Under the pieces are notes generated by a model, which saw only the letters and a list, made by a program, of their open reading frames with translations, searched no databases and was not told the origin of the DNA. From Stenocarpella maydis (Eukaryota; Ascomycota; Sordariomycetes; Diaporthales; Diaporthaceae), in contig NQMI01000018.1 of assembly GCA_002270565.1 (NCBI GenBank), positions 496,001-560,000 on the forward strand: a stretch of 64,000 nucleotides of DNA, given 5' to 3'. The position numbers were made by a program, and so were the translations under genes. Positions 23,581-36,114 of the stretch are shown in pieces (the first letter of the stretch is position 1; each line of letters opens with the position of its first letter).

Positions 23581-25313
23581 GAGATACATTGGATAAGAGG
23601 TGGGAGGTAGTCTCAGAGGGTGTGCGATCGGAGACAAACACACAACGAAACGTGCTTGGCCTGCCCGCCTGCCGACAGCCAGAGCAAAACCCAGGCCTGC
23701 GGAAGAGAAGGCCGATGCACCTGCGCGTTTCTGGACGTCCTGGGAGGGCTGATAAGACCACCGGCGACACCTTAGTCGCTGGGTAGCCCGTTGTGCCGTT
23801 GTAGTGCAGTACTAAGGGACTCTAGAAGTCCAGACGCGGCCCATCCAACAGCCGGGGCAGCAAGTGTTGCCCGTATTGGAACGACTGACGTTGGCACCTG
23901 GCTGACTTCCGGACTGTGGGGTCATGTGCGTGCGCCGCCCGTCACTCGTCGGCCGTCACCCGCTTGCGTGTGCGTGCGTGTGTTTGTTCTCGTGCCGTTG
24001 CTCGGTCGCTCGCTCATCCGCGTGTGCGCGTGTGTGTCTGTGTTCGTGAGCGCAAGCCCAGCCCAGCGCCTCGCCTTGCTTCGTCGCCAGTCGTTGTCGG
24101 TGGAGACATATGCTCTTGGATCCGGCATGCAGTCGAGTGGAGCCTCCTGGCGGACAAGGAAAGGAGGGCACAGCTGGTGGTGGGGAGGTCTGGAGGCCCA
24201 GCAAGGTTTGGAAACAAGAGACCTAGCCACGCAGGGGTCGGGGGAGGGACTAGGCCTGCCAGAGACACTGCACGAATTCACGAATTAGACGGCAGAAGAA
24301 AGAGGGTGGGTGGCAGGCTGGCAATAGTGGAGGGGAGTGGAGGGTGGGAAGGGGGAGAGGGGCTCCCTCCCGCAGGCACAAGGCGCAGGCGCAGAGACGC
24401 AGCGTAGCATTTCCCTGGTGTCTCCATATCCCCCCCCCCTTCTCCGCTGCGAGGGGAGACAGCCGACATAGCGTGTCGCCTGGCCTCGCCTCGCCGAAAT
24501 CTGCAAGCCACCACCGCGGCCGTCGACCACACACACAGCACACAGCTAGGTAGCTAGTATAGCATAGCTGCCCGGCTTGCCCATGCCAGACATGACGAGA
24601 GCCCGCCTGCATGGGATGGGCATGGGCATGGGCAGGGATTGGAGACCCGTGGCCGACGAGTTGGGATGCCCAGACGGTCCTGGAGACTGGGCGTGGTGTT
24701 TTCCCCCTCCCACCCCAAAAGCAGCTGGGTGCCCTTATTAGGCATAATAGGCCCATATGGTCCAGATGCGGCGGCACTGGACCAGTACTCGGTACCATAA
24801 TAACCAGCCAGTCGTCGGGCCTTGGCAGGGCCAGTCGATGACAACAAGCTTGCGAGCTCCGTCCGCTGCGGGTCATGGACTGACTGAAAGACTGCCTGAC
24901 TTGCTTGGCTTGTTATTGTCTCCCGCACCCGATGCGCGGAACCAACCCTCGTGACTGCTCGTTTCTGCCTTGGGCAACGACAAGGCCATACATAGATCTG
25001 TCACATTGTCTATGCTGATGCCCGTGCCCGAGCCCGTGCCCGTGCCCATGTGGTGTTGTTTGGTTATGGGGTTTCTCCCCCGGGCAGTCCCATGTTGCCA
25101 TACAAGACCTCGTCGGAGTAATGTGGCCGTGGGGAAACAGCTGATCGGGTTCGGTCCCAAGTAGTAGCCGTGCCGGCTGAGATGGAGGCTCGGGATTCCA
25201 CGCGACTGGCCCACTTGCGTGCCCTCTCCACTTTCTCTGCCAGCTGCCGCCAGTGGTTGAGATGCAACACACGCGGCCACCGTAAAGAGTTGCGGGGGAA
25301 AAGAGAGAAAGAC

Positions 25314-25405
25314 AAAAAAAAAAAAAAAAAAAAAAAAGGGAGGCTCAGAGACGAACAATACACACACACACACACACACACATTCACTCACTCACTCACT
25401 CACTC
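25314..25405. repeat. Poly-A, CA and TCAC simple-repeat block
   Basis: An uninterrupted run of 24 A at 25314-25337 is followed by an AC repeat at about 25360-25381. A TCAC repeat continues to about 25405. There is no target-site duplication or upstream element, so this is not obviously a retroposon tail. Confidence 0.85.
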
Positions 25406-26317
25406 GCCCTCGCGCCCACTCGCACACATCCATGAGTCATCATCACAGATCGGCTGGGCCTCACGTCACCTTGGTTCTTGTGACGACGACGACGACGAGG
25501 AGGAGGAGGTCAACTGATATTGACCATCACCCAGTCACCTGCGATCCGGCTGAGACCACCCCGGCCGACGTGACAGGCGCAAATCGGCGTCCATGGCAGC
25601 TTGCAACAATGGCAAGCGGCGAGGTGGCTGAGCATCTGCGACAGCGATAGCCATGTTTGGCCCATGCCGGCGACAAGCGGGCGGGCGTGGCCAGACACGA
25701 CCTTTCTGCGCCCTTCGCGCTGAACTTGGTTGCTTGACTACGTACGTGTGGGATTCCTGGCCCTGCCTGTCTGGTGTCTGCTGGCAGATCCCGTGTGGTG
25801 TCGGTGGCACCGAGCATCAACCACAGCCAAACAAGTCTTGACCTCGCCGAAACCTTCTGCGCGGCCCGTCCGGCCTTGTCCCCGCTCCAAGGAGCTGGGC
25901 AGCCCCGTGGCATATGTAGGCACGACACTGGACGGAGCTAAAAGACCGGTGAGGGCGGTGGGGAATTTCGCATCCAGCCAGGGCCGCGATGCCGTCCCCA
26001 GAACTACCCGTGTTTGATGTGCTGGCCGCCGTTGCAGGCGAACGAGACCTGACCTGATCAGCCCGTACCTAAGTAGTCTCCGTCCGGGATGGCAGAGGCC
26101 CCCCACCCATGTCTATTGCTGGCCACTGGGTATCTCATGGCTATGTAAGCCGTCATGTAAGCACCAGACTACCGAGTACGCAGCAGAGCCTCTTGTATCC
26201 GCCATTTGTCCTTTTTGTCTGCTTGTACTGCAGCTTAGTCCGGGACCCTGTGGCCTTTTTTCCCCCTCCCCTTCCCCTTCCCCAACACCTAGGAAGTGCC
26301 GTAGCGTGACATCCTCT

Positions 26318-26352
26318 TTTTTCTTTCTTTCTTTCTTTCTTTTTTTTTTTTG

Positions 26353-26383
<31 letters not shown>
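26318..26383. repeat. CTTT, poly-T and TG simple-repeat block
   Basis: A CTTT tract runs into about 12 T, then GGGG and a TG repeat ending near 26383. It has no coding context. It is one of several pyrimidine/purine microsatellites in the desert. Confidence 0.85.
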
Positions 26384-29247
26384 GACGGCTTCCTCCTAGA
26401 TTGGCCGTTGAATAGCTAATATCGCCGACCTGCGCAGCCGATGGGCGCGCGTCCCAAGTTGTTGACCGGCCACCTGCCCGGGCTGTGGTTTGATGCTGCC
26501 ATCGGCAGTCTTGGGTAGCTGCAGCTCTCTTCACCGAGTCTCAAATGCCACCTCGGCCTACTACCGCCATGTATACGGCACTGGTCCATGATATTATCGC
26601 ACCTGCCCCAGGAGCTTTTTTGCCTGCCCGGCTGGAGGGGGCTACTTGGAATCCAGGTCATGTGCCACGGCATTTGAGATCCTGGCACCGTACATGGAGT
26701 TTGCAAAAACAGCCACATGCAGGACGAGCTACTCGCCTGCTGTCGTTCCACAAGGGCTTCTCAAGGCATACATGGTACGCCACCGGGAGGCTGCTGCTGC
26801 TGCTGCTTGTCGTCCGGGGAGGAAACCTGGGGCGGCTGATCAAACCTGCCACGCTGGGACAGCCCGCGGGTCTGGCCAGCGTGCCCCCTCCCCCCCTTCC
26901 ACACTCTGAGCATACGATGTGGTCCTTTTGCTCCTAGTCCGCGCCTGTGGGCCTCGGGAGTATCAGCCCTTCCCGCAGCCGCCCTGTGGTGCCTTGCTCG
27001 GTTGCCATGGCCTTCTCCCGCCGTCTCCTCCAACGTGGTGCGGTGGCTGCAGTGTATCGAGCCTTCCGGCCGGGCCACGACTGCTGCAGCGGATGCAGAC
27101 GTTCCACGTACAGGGCAGTCCGGTTGCTCAAAGGGGTGCTTCATCTGCATTGCTTCGTGGTCAGCATCATCGGTGACGGCGAGGGCGAGCACTGTAACCC
27201 AAACAACAAAGCTGACCTCGCAAGGACAGTCGGATTCAGCAACACGTGCATTGCTAGGCTTGGTGCTGCGAGGCGTCCCACGCTGGATTGGCACATCGAT
27301 GCCGTGGCTAGATAGGAAGCGGCCATCGACGCTTGTCGCCATTCCAGCATCACCTGCTTTTGTGGCTGCTTTTTGCTCTGCCTTTGTTGCCAATGATGGG
27401 GCTCCTCGTGGTCCTCGGGATGGGGATGCTGCCGGTTCCAACCCCCTCCCCCCTTCTCCCCTGGGACGGGACGTATCTCGAACCTGGTTGTCCGCCTCCA
27501 TCCCCCGTTTGCCATGTGATGGCAGTCAGCCATGCAGGCAGCAGGGCATCTCGGATCAGACAACGTGGTTGACAAGCCGGTGTGCAGCACGGCCGAGCCG
27601 TGTCTGGCTCTGAGAGATGGGGGCTCGCAGCAGGAGCCCAAAGCTGGAAAGAGGGGAAGCGCCGAGCCTAGAAAGCTCGCCCATGCAACAACAGGGGAGA
27701 CAGATCAAGTTTTAAGGCTGCCCGGTGTGGACAAGGGGTCTTTCCACCCATGAGAGCAGCCTCGAACAATTCAGCCGGGCCATGTCTCCTGATGTGCCTG
27801 TGCCTAAAGTGCCTACCGTGTGGGTGAATACCTCCCAGAGTTGACTCAGCCAGCCAGGGCTAAGTGAGCTCCGGTATGGGGCAGCAGTACTGGTTGGGAC
27901 CGGCAGTATCATCAGAGGGCATCCGGATATTCCAAAAATGATTCATGTAAGTCTTGGGTGTCCATGGAATAGTGGTGGTGGGTGAGTGGTTGCTTACACA
28001 GCACTGTTTGCTTCCTAGCATGTGAGGTGGGCGATGGGTGGGTGTGCCCGTCTTGTTGTGTGGTTGTGTGCGTGTATGCATGCGTGCATGTGTTTGCACT
28101 GGTGCTGGCCATACTGGGTGTCGATATATGACTTCTCTCAGCCCGGTCTCAGCAGACTGGCTATGGGCACAGAACCTGGGATTGGGCAGCAAGAAGGCTT
28201 GGTTTACATTGAGAACATGCTCGGACAAGATACAGGCATATCTGTCGACCCAAGCGATGCTCCTTGGTGACAGGCGGCAGTGCAACCTGGACCAAGACAT
28301 GATCAGGCCGCTGTGAATATTACCATGGATGCTTCGTGTTATCGAGGTGGCTTCTTGCAGTGCCAGGCTTGTCTAGACCAAAACCCTTGTAAATGTCTCC
28401 TTACTTTCCAAAGAATGTCTGAAGGCTGGGCTGGCATTGGCACATGGTGTCTTGCTGCTTTCGGCCCATCTAGATTTTGCCAGGCACCTCTTACTACATA
28501 ACCTGGAGGGGAGGGTGGGGGGCTCATAGTAGCGGAACGCATATCCATAACACTGAGCAGTTGTCACATCCAGGTCTGTGGGATAAATCATCTTTTCAAG
28601 CCTCAATCGGGATCAGAGGCCTTGAAATATTACACTTGATGCCTAACATACCACCGACCAACTAGATCTTGACCACCATCGCAACCACACACTTTGTCTT
28701 CAGAATGACGACACCCATCACTCACATAAAATCCCGTCTATGTCATGCATTGCCCACATACGCGCTCAGACACACGCACACATATTAGAGGACCCAAGCC
28801 ACAAGCCACAATCCAAGCAGCAGCGCAGGACAGCTCACATGTGATAAATAGGATTGGGCCCCTCCACAGCACGTATTGAAATCTGACATACATAAAACGG
28901 AGCACACATAATCTTTTTGCACGAAGAGGGTGTGGTGTGTATCCTATACTGTCACATCCAGCATCTAACACAACTGACCTGGCTCCTGGGTCTTGGTCGC
29001 ACCACATGTCACGGCAACCACCACGATCCAAGCCAGAACCGCGCCTCCACGATCGACGCCCCGCTTTCCATCCCGCCTGTTCTTGACTACACACCGGCTG
29101 CGGGACACAGGAATGAAGAACAAGGAGGGTGTGGTGGTGGTAGGCTGCCGGAAAGCAGGCACGGTTTAGCACGCGGGAATGATGGGCGTTGAGTGACACC
29201 CACCATTATCAATCAACCCCCCCTCATTACGGACTGAATAACGACGG

Positions 29248-29253
29248 CGGCGG

Positions 29254-29288
<35 letters not shown>

Positions 29289-29289
29289 T
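29248..29289. repeat. CGA/CGG trinucleotide repeat
   Basis: About 13 tandem CGA-like triplets lie here. They give a poly-Asp frame on one strand and a poly-Arg frame on the other, both parts of short unsupported frames. Confidence 0.85.
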
Positions 29290-32200
29290 ACCACCGGATG
29301 TCCTCGCGAGATGCTGCCTGCGCCGCCCGTGTCTTGCCCTACCACTCTTTCTTCTCGGCCGCCCGCCTCATGTGCACCCCCGGTTGGTCCTGCCCTCCCC
29401 TGAGGGGGAGACAGTGCCGTGTCCTGCTCGTTGACGTATGACCCACCTCCCCGAGGTGGCAGCTGCATCAGCCCATCAACCTGGTATGTGGCACGACCCG
29501 GGGGAAGAGGGGGGGCTCAACACTGGTGTCAAATGGTATGCATTGCTGCTTACCTGCAGGCTCCGGCTGGGGCTTGCTTTCTTTTCTGTGTGTGTGTGAC
29601 AGAAAAGGAGGGGGGGGGGAACGATTGAGGGGACAAGACATGGAAGTCGCTACAAGTGGCCTATACTTCACAGCTACATTGGACCGCCTCGTGTGACACG
29701 AGATTGAGAAACGATGGTGGGACCCCCTGGGCCATGCGCCAGACGGCACGCTGGTAATCCACTACTTGTACAAACATTTCCTGAATCTGGCATGGGCGAA
29801 GTGGACTTGTGACATTGACGGCAGGCACATATGCACACATCCTCTGCTGCTTTTATCCACCGCGGATACGTCTTGGATATCCGAGGGGCACCCCCTCCTT
29901 CTTTCCTGTTCCCACCCGGCCCGTGATAGGCAACTAGTGGCTGCAGCCCGCCTGAAAAGGAGGGCCTCATATCTCGCCCGCGGCGGGTGTGGGAAGGGGA
30001 AGAAAGGGGGGGGGGAGAAGGAAGAGGAAAAAAAGGTGTAAGCTGCGCTGCTGCAAGACAGAGCGCATACATCACCGCGGCTCAGCGGCTCGTGCACAAA
30101 GGTCTGGACTATTTTCCTTTTCTCCACCCCAAACCCCTGCCAGCTTCAGCACGGAGCAAAGGTGTGGGAGGAGGGAGGTGGAGCCAGACCGAGACGGAGG
30201 CCATCATTGATGATGGCCGGCGCCTATACATAGCATAGATACGAAGCGTGGCTTCCCGTGCACCCACCACCGAATTACCTTTTTGCTTTTGCCGCAGTCT
30301 CTGTCTCCGGGGAACGCTCGGAACGCCGGGCCCTTGACGTCCGCGTTGGAGATGTGGTGCCCCGGGGATGCACCGGGGCTGGCGTGACAGGAACATCCCT
30401 GGCCGGCCAATCGAGCCCTCCGTCGACGACCCCATTGTGCGAACCGTGTCCACCCGGATACATGTACACTACGGAGTAATGCGTGCAGTGTCCACTCCCC
30501 GCTATGCTGCGCAGGCGTTTGCCGCTGCATGTCATGCTACTACTGCATTCCGCCCGCTCTCATCAAAAATCGCAACCCCTGCTGGCCATCAGGCAAAAGC
30601 GGCTCACTGGAATGATGGAAGCGACCCTGCGACGGGACCGTTGAGCCATGACGGCTGGGCGGCCATGTCGTGCCATGCCACGCCCCATGCCATGCCATAC
30701 GCCATGCCGGGCAGCAATTTCCCACGTCCTGTCCTGCTTGCGCATTGCGCCTACATCCTTGTGAAGCTTTCCTTTTTCTCGCCCTCAGCGTCGTACAACA
30801 GCCCAAGTCGCTGTCCGGGCAGCACCCGTGATCATGACGAGTTTGCCACATCCACGGACCTCTTCACCGCAAAGGATCCCAGGCTCTCCTGCGGAGCGGG
30901 CTTTGTCTCGGATTCCCGCCTTTTGTGTCCAGATTGTTCCCCCTGGGGGGATTGGACCCGCGTTCCCGCCAGCGCACAAGGCCCTTCTATCACGCGGCAG
31001 GGGAAGGGTGCAAGGCTGCGGTCCTCCGCGAGGGAGCATGTGGCTTCCCGGCTTCCATGCCTCAGTCACAGAGCCTTTGGCCGAAGCAGGCCGGGCTACA
31101 CAGCGTCCCCTTCTGGTAAATTCTCGACGCCTTCGAGCGCACATGCGCTACAGCGTACTCTATTCCTGAGCCCTAGAAGCGAGTATGCATGGCATGTTCG
31201 AGACACAAGTGCTGATCCGCGGCAGAAAGGGGACCAAGGGGACGTCGCTGCCCGCAAATCTGCACGCCTGGAATGAAGCAGTGAGTGAGACTCAAAAATA
31301 TGTTGACCATACACTGGGTTACCTCTTTACCGTGCAAAGTCCCTCGGCTCTCGCCGCCATTGGGCTTCGGTAGATCATTGGGTCCTCGGGGGGCACCCCA
31401 TCAATCGTGACATTCGCGAACGGTGTCGAGGACCAGCGGATCTCCACTGCTGAAGCAGAGTCTGTGGCAGCAGAATCCGAATATCCTGCCGCTTGAAGTG
31501 TCGGAAAATGGGGCCTTCTCGCCTCAAAACAAGGCTGATCTTGCGAGCCATCACGTGTCCGTCGTCATTAGCTCGAGCAGTATCGACGCATGGTTATCAG
31601 TCACCAGATGCGATGTCAAGTCCGGCTTGCGAACATGTCGTCAGTGGAACGGCACCGCCACAAGCCACAAGTGCGCCATACTCTTGATATTTTCTCCCGT
31701 ACAGGTACCTTGAAAGCTGTGGCCGGAGAGATTCCGCCCATTCGGTATTTGAGGCGCACAGACGGAGACATGGCTCTAAGGGAGGCGTAGCCAGTTGCAC
31801 TATAGTTGTCATTCCCAGATCTCTGACAATTTGGCGTCGATTCAATGGAAGCGCGAATTCTTTTCTACAAAGCAAGTCTGGAATACCTTTGTGAAATGCT
31901 TCTTCCAATATAGGTTGCTCCTTCCTGAACGCGATGGCGTTGTCGTGTGTAGTCGAAATTAATGTCCCTTTTTGAGCAAATCTTCCTCAACACCATGCTA
32001 GAATCACTGCGGTTACTGATGGAGCGCATTTGTTTCGCCGTACTTCGAGGCCGAATTCACCAAAGGCGTTCTAAGGTTGGGGCACGTCTCTTTCGATAGA
32101 ACTCTGCTAAGTACCTGTCCACACGGTTCCCTACCTTGATTCCTTTGGCGGCATCCTAGACAATGTCAGGGCGTGACTTGGGCTAGCTTTGCCGCGGGAC

Positions 32201-33657
32201 AATTCCCGTGGATCTTTGAAGGATTCTGTGAAGCCTCAAAACGTCAGCTTTCCCGCACTTGAAAGCACTGGAACCACGTTGCCAGTGCTAGGCTTCTTTT
32301 GAGACGAATCAATATGAGTGAGACCTTATCCGGGACACTTGTCCCAATGGATAAATATCGATGGGTGTCTCTGCTAAAGTGTTATACCGCGAAAAGGGGG
32401 AGGAACTCAGGCCCATCGCCATCTAAAACTGAACTCCGGACTTCTTTTTGTCCTTTCCAATCCCAGGGCGCACCGTTTTTGGCCGTCTGGTGTTGTTTTT
32501 GATCAGGGGGGTGGGGACGACTGAGAGGTCTTTCTCTCTCTCTTTTCTCAGCCCCGGGGACAACCGCAGCTCGAGCCATCACCACGGTCCATACAGCACG
32601 GTACCTCGTCAATAGCAAAGAGTAAAAGGAAAATGGGCTACAACCGACTCCAACCCTGTGGGCAGAGTCATTAGGTGTTGCAATCATGCCCGGCGCTTCC
32701 GTTTCCCAAGCCGAAATGCAGTGAGTGCTACCCGTGTGTGGTCTCGTTTTCACTGGATGTAGGGCAATGTGTGAGAATCGTCCCCTCTCTAGAGTCCTCC
32801 TGGACTCGTGTTCCTGAAACTGCTAGCTTTCCTAACGTGCGGATCTGGTGCAGTTTCAAGGACAGTATGGCGGCGACAAGAGGATAGACGAAAGCATTCG
32901 CGCCCACGCCTACATCAACGACTGACCTTGCGCTGATCGTCAACCGGTGTGTGGAGATTGGCGAGATGTGGCAAGATGTGCCAGGGCTAGGCTGTCTTGC
33001 CCGTCTCCCTCGCCAAGTGGATAATAAAATCTGACAACATAGCTTCTGCGATCCTTCGAAACCTCCGAGATCAAAATGCGATTCATAATCACTGTGGGCC
33101 TCCTCTGGCGGGATCTGGAGATGAAAAGTCTCGGCATTTCGAGGTGGTCTGACACCTGATGCTTCTTAGACCAGGAAAAGGGAAGCTGGCAGAGCCACAA
33201 TGTTGTTTGGTGATCACAAAGAAGAGGCCTACGGAGGAGATATCATTCTGTCGTTATGTAACGAAACGAAAGCAGGACTTGACTCGATGGAGAGACGGGA
33301 GGAGAGCACGCGGACCTTGTGCCAACATAATGCTTGAGCTTACCGGGACAATCTATGTCGGACAATGATGATCCCATCAACAATCCGATCTAAGCTCTTT
33401 GGTCCCGAAGCCATTCGTCAAGCGCTTTGGAGCGCCGGTGCCTCCGGGGAGAATGGGGTTTGCTGAGGGTACCGGATTGACAGAGCAGACAACTCAGACC
33501 CTGTCTAGGAGTAAGGCTGGTACCGTGTTTAGTTCATGTCACGCTGCCACAGCACAAAACGGACTACGTACGTGTTTTGTGATTTCTGATCATGATTTGG
33601 CTCAAAGAAGCCGTCTAAGGATGCGCCCACCAATGATTTTCGACAAAATCTGCGGTC

Positions 33658-34611
33658 TCAGCGTCGGTGGTCCCTGTCGCGGTGCCTGTAATTGTCGCGG
33701 TCGCGGTCCCTGTCGCGGTGCCTGTGCCTGTCCCGGTCTCGTTCACGATCTCGCTCATTCTTGTAGCTGTCGCGATGCCTGTCCTCACGCCTGCTGCGCT
33801 CCTTGTCCTTTTCACTTCGGTACTGATCAAGCCGTGGCCGCTTCTCTGTTGACTTTCCCTTGCTGTCCCACGCGCCGAGGTCCTCTTCCACTGTCAGTTT
33901 CTTGGCTCCCAGGCCGATGCCGTTGGGTCGCTTCTTAATCTCCTTCGCCTTGGGGCCGCGCATCTGGCCATCCCAGCCCTGACCTTTCAGTAGCGCCTCA
34001 CCGAAGCCTTCGACAGGGAACGCATCGTAAGTGGCCACATCGTCCACGTCGGGAGCGTCGGCTGCAGCGTCTCGATACGCCTCGTCCTCTGTTCGGTGTA
34101 ACGCGCGTTTCGCGCCTGAGTCCATAAGCGCGGCGATGGCTTCCTCATCGGCTGTTTTGGGTTGCGCAGGCTTCTCGGCCGCGCCCTTGTCGGAGTCGTC
34201 CTTTCCCGCGTCTCTCTTGGGCTTCTTGGAGACAACTAATCCATATTGCAGTGGCTCCTCCTCCTCTATTTGATGCTGGTTCTGAGAAGGGTCCTGACGA
34301 GCTGAACCTGTCGCTGACTCCTTGCTTTGACTCCTGTGTCGCCGGCGACCGGTCTCGGATCGGTCCCGGCGACCGCGCTGGTCGTCATCTTGGTCGTTTT
34401 CAGCGCCGTTCGCGCCAAAATGGGTGATTGCCTCATGTTGCTCGTCTTGCGATTCATCGCCGTCTGAATCGTGGTCGAAACCACCGCGTGACCGCTTGCC
34501 CAAGGAGGTGGATGGTGTGGGGCGTGATGGGTTCTTGGGACCATTCTTGGGGCCGCTGGAACATGCGGCGCCGAATCGGATGGCGATGCGGGATCCGCTT
34601 TGGTCAGCCAT
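33658..34611 (-). CDS. spp2: Spp2/GPKOW-type G-patch splicing factor
   Basis: This intronless gene encodes 317 residues on the minus strand. Spp2 is a spliceosome component. In yeast its G-patch binds and activates the DEAH helicase Prp2 before the first splicing step, and the protein acts in the nucleus. The N-terminus (MADQSGSRIAIRFG) matches the short basic start usual in the family. A disordered charged region follows, then the G-patch core (VEGFGEALLKGQGWDG, about residues 193-210) and the conserved GPKAKEIKKRPNGIGLGAK stretch. The C-terminus is a long Arg-Asp/Arg-His/Arg-Glu tail of the kind seen in splicing proteins. An in-frame ATG lies 14 codons upstream (34653). I prefer the internal one because its N-terminus matches the family. 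The DNA encoding the tail (33661-33760) is itself a near-repeat. The family call is confident; the exact start is less so. Confidence 0.88.
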   Translation of the reverse strand: MADQSGSRIAIRFGAACSSGPKNGPKNPSRPTPSTSLGKRSRGGFDHDSDGDESQDEQHEAITHFGANGAENDQDDDQRGRRDRSETGRRRHRSQSKESATGSARQDPSQNQHQIEEEEPLQYGLVVSKKPKRDAGKDDSDKGAAEKPAQPKTADEEAIAALMDSGAKRALHRTEDEAYRDAAADAPDVDDVATYDAFPVEGFGEALLKGQGWDGQMRGPKAKEIKKRPNGIGLGAKKLTVEEDLGAWDSKGKSTEKRPRLDQYRSEKDKERSRREDRHRDSYKNERDRERDRDRHRHRDRDRDRDNYRHRDRDHRR

Positions 34612-36114
34612 CTGAGAAGTTCGTGGTGTCGGATAATTTGGGTTCCCAGGCAATGCGCGGGTGCGACGCAGCGATGTAGAGGGTATAGTCCTGGGGACGG
34701 GACCAGGTTGGGAAAATGGTGACTGTTGTCTGGGGAGGGTTTAGGGCGGGCCCGTGCTTTGATGGCGAGGAGGAAGCGGCAGCGGCAGCGGCTCTGCTAA
34801 AGCGTTAACGGGCAGGGCCTCTGCATCTGTGATTGTACAGGGAGAGGCAAACATCGCTCGTTGATGCACCACGAAATGCCTCGAGAAAGTGGCGGTTGGC
34901 TAGCCGTGTGAACTGCGTATTAGTCTACTCTGCAAAAAGTTACACCCTTTTTATATACGTTGGTCAAGAAATCCATATGTAGCTTATGCCTTTTGCTACT
35001 CAAGCACAAGGGCAACCTAGACTATCGAGCTATCAAGGTACCCAGGTAAGATACATATATACATATAGATATATATATACATACACGTAGGTATTTACGG
35101 TAGCCTAGGTATGGACACTTGGCTGCCTTAACACCAGGGTTCCAAAGGAGCGGGCTCGCTGACTCGTTGACCCACGCCGCTAGAGGGGCACACTGGCGGC
35201 AGATTCCATCTCTCTCATCGAGGGAACAGACCTGTGGGCCCTTACATATAGACTATTTGTATTCTTCGAGTTCCTGTACTAAGCCGGAACACCAGTAGTT
35301 GTCCTAATATGACAGAAAACAACAGGTATGGTTGGCCCTTACATAATACTGGGATTATTATCGCGAGTCATAGATGTCTATCGCCTTGCAAGCCAGTCAG
35401 TCCAAGGGATCATTCCCGGGGTGTGTATTTTTATCATTGTTGCACTTTGCACTGTCATTGGCGAGGTCAGAAGCTAGGAACATGAGAGAAATTATACCAT
35501 CACTAGATTACATACCTAGGTAGGAGTACAACTCTGTCCTGGCTTTGGCTGGCCAGCACAAATCAGACACACTGATAAGATCCCGAACTAGTCTTCATCT
35601 CGGATAAGTGGCACCCCCTTCTTCTATTCGTGGGTTGAGGACAGGCCCCATCCTCCAGGATGCCTGCCCGTTCTATCAGAGATCGCCCCAACTGATCCAA
35701 CCCCAGGTTCCCCGGCGCAGGAAAAGCACAGGTTGGAGCAACAGCAACAGCAACCATAGCAAGCAACAAGCCAGCCAATTTATTATCATGCCTAGGTATT
35801 GATAGCTGCTGGCAAGTCTAAGGTGTGTTTTCCGATAGGTAAGCCACTGAAGCAAAATGTACCCGGAACCGCGCATTAACGTGCCTGAAGCACTTTGCAC
35901 CGCTTTTTGGGTGCCCTATCCATGATTTAGGCATGACTTGGCACCAGCCAAGCAGGCACTGGTGGAACCTGACAGCAAACACCACCAACAGCTTGTACAC
36001 AGGCCAGTCGAGAAGGCACAGGCGAAACCACCTAGCAAGATGCAAGCTAATCCGGGTTTGACTGCAATACAAGAGTCTGCCCCAGTCGATCGGGGGGAAG
36101 GGGGGGGGGGTTAA
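34612..36114. other. Intergenic upstream of spp2
   Basis: No gene is supported. The part from about 34920 to 35110 is AT-rich, with ATATAC-type repeats. Three copies of the octamer CCTAGGTA occur at 35104, 35515 and 35791; the middle one belongs to a perfect 10-bp palindrome. Confidence 0.6.
35513..35522. repeat. TACCTAGGTA palindrome, second copy
   Basis: This is the same 10-mer as at 23571-23580. It is flanked by two more CCTAGGTA octamers within 410 bp on one side and 280 bp on the other, all upstream of spp2. Confidence 0.7.

Larger units (their letters stand above)
21971..33657. other. About 11.7 kb gene desert with many microsatellites
   Basis: No gene is supported here, although the rest of the window averages one gene per few kb. 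Many short frames occur, up to 302 codons at 30368-31276, and none shows a recognised domain or plausible exon chain. The DNA is fairly GC-rich and carries many simple repeats, listed separately. It lies upstream of hmt1 and downstream of spp2, both on the minus strand, so much of it could be hmt1 regulatory sequence or non-coding RNA. I cannot show either from sequence alone. Confidence 0.55.

Noticed and set aside
25314..25340. Poly-A run as a retroposon tail
   Set aside because: No reverse transcriptase, upstream element or target-site duplication is visible, and it adjoins CA and TCAC microsatellites.
30368..31276. 302-codon plus-strand frame in the desert
   Set aside because: There is no recognisable domain, and the composition is mixed with tandem CATGCC-type repeats. 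It is not strong enough to call.
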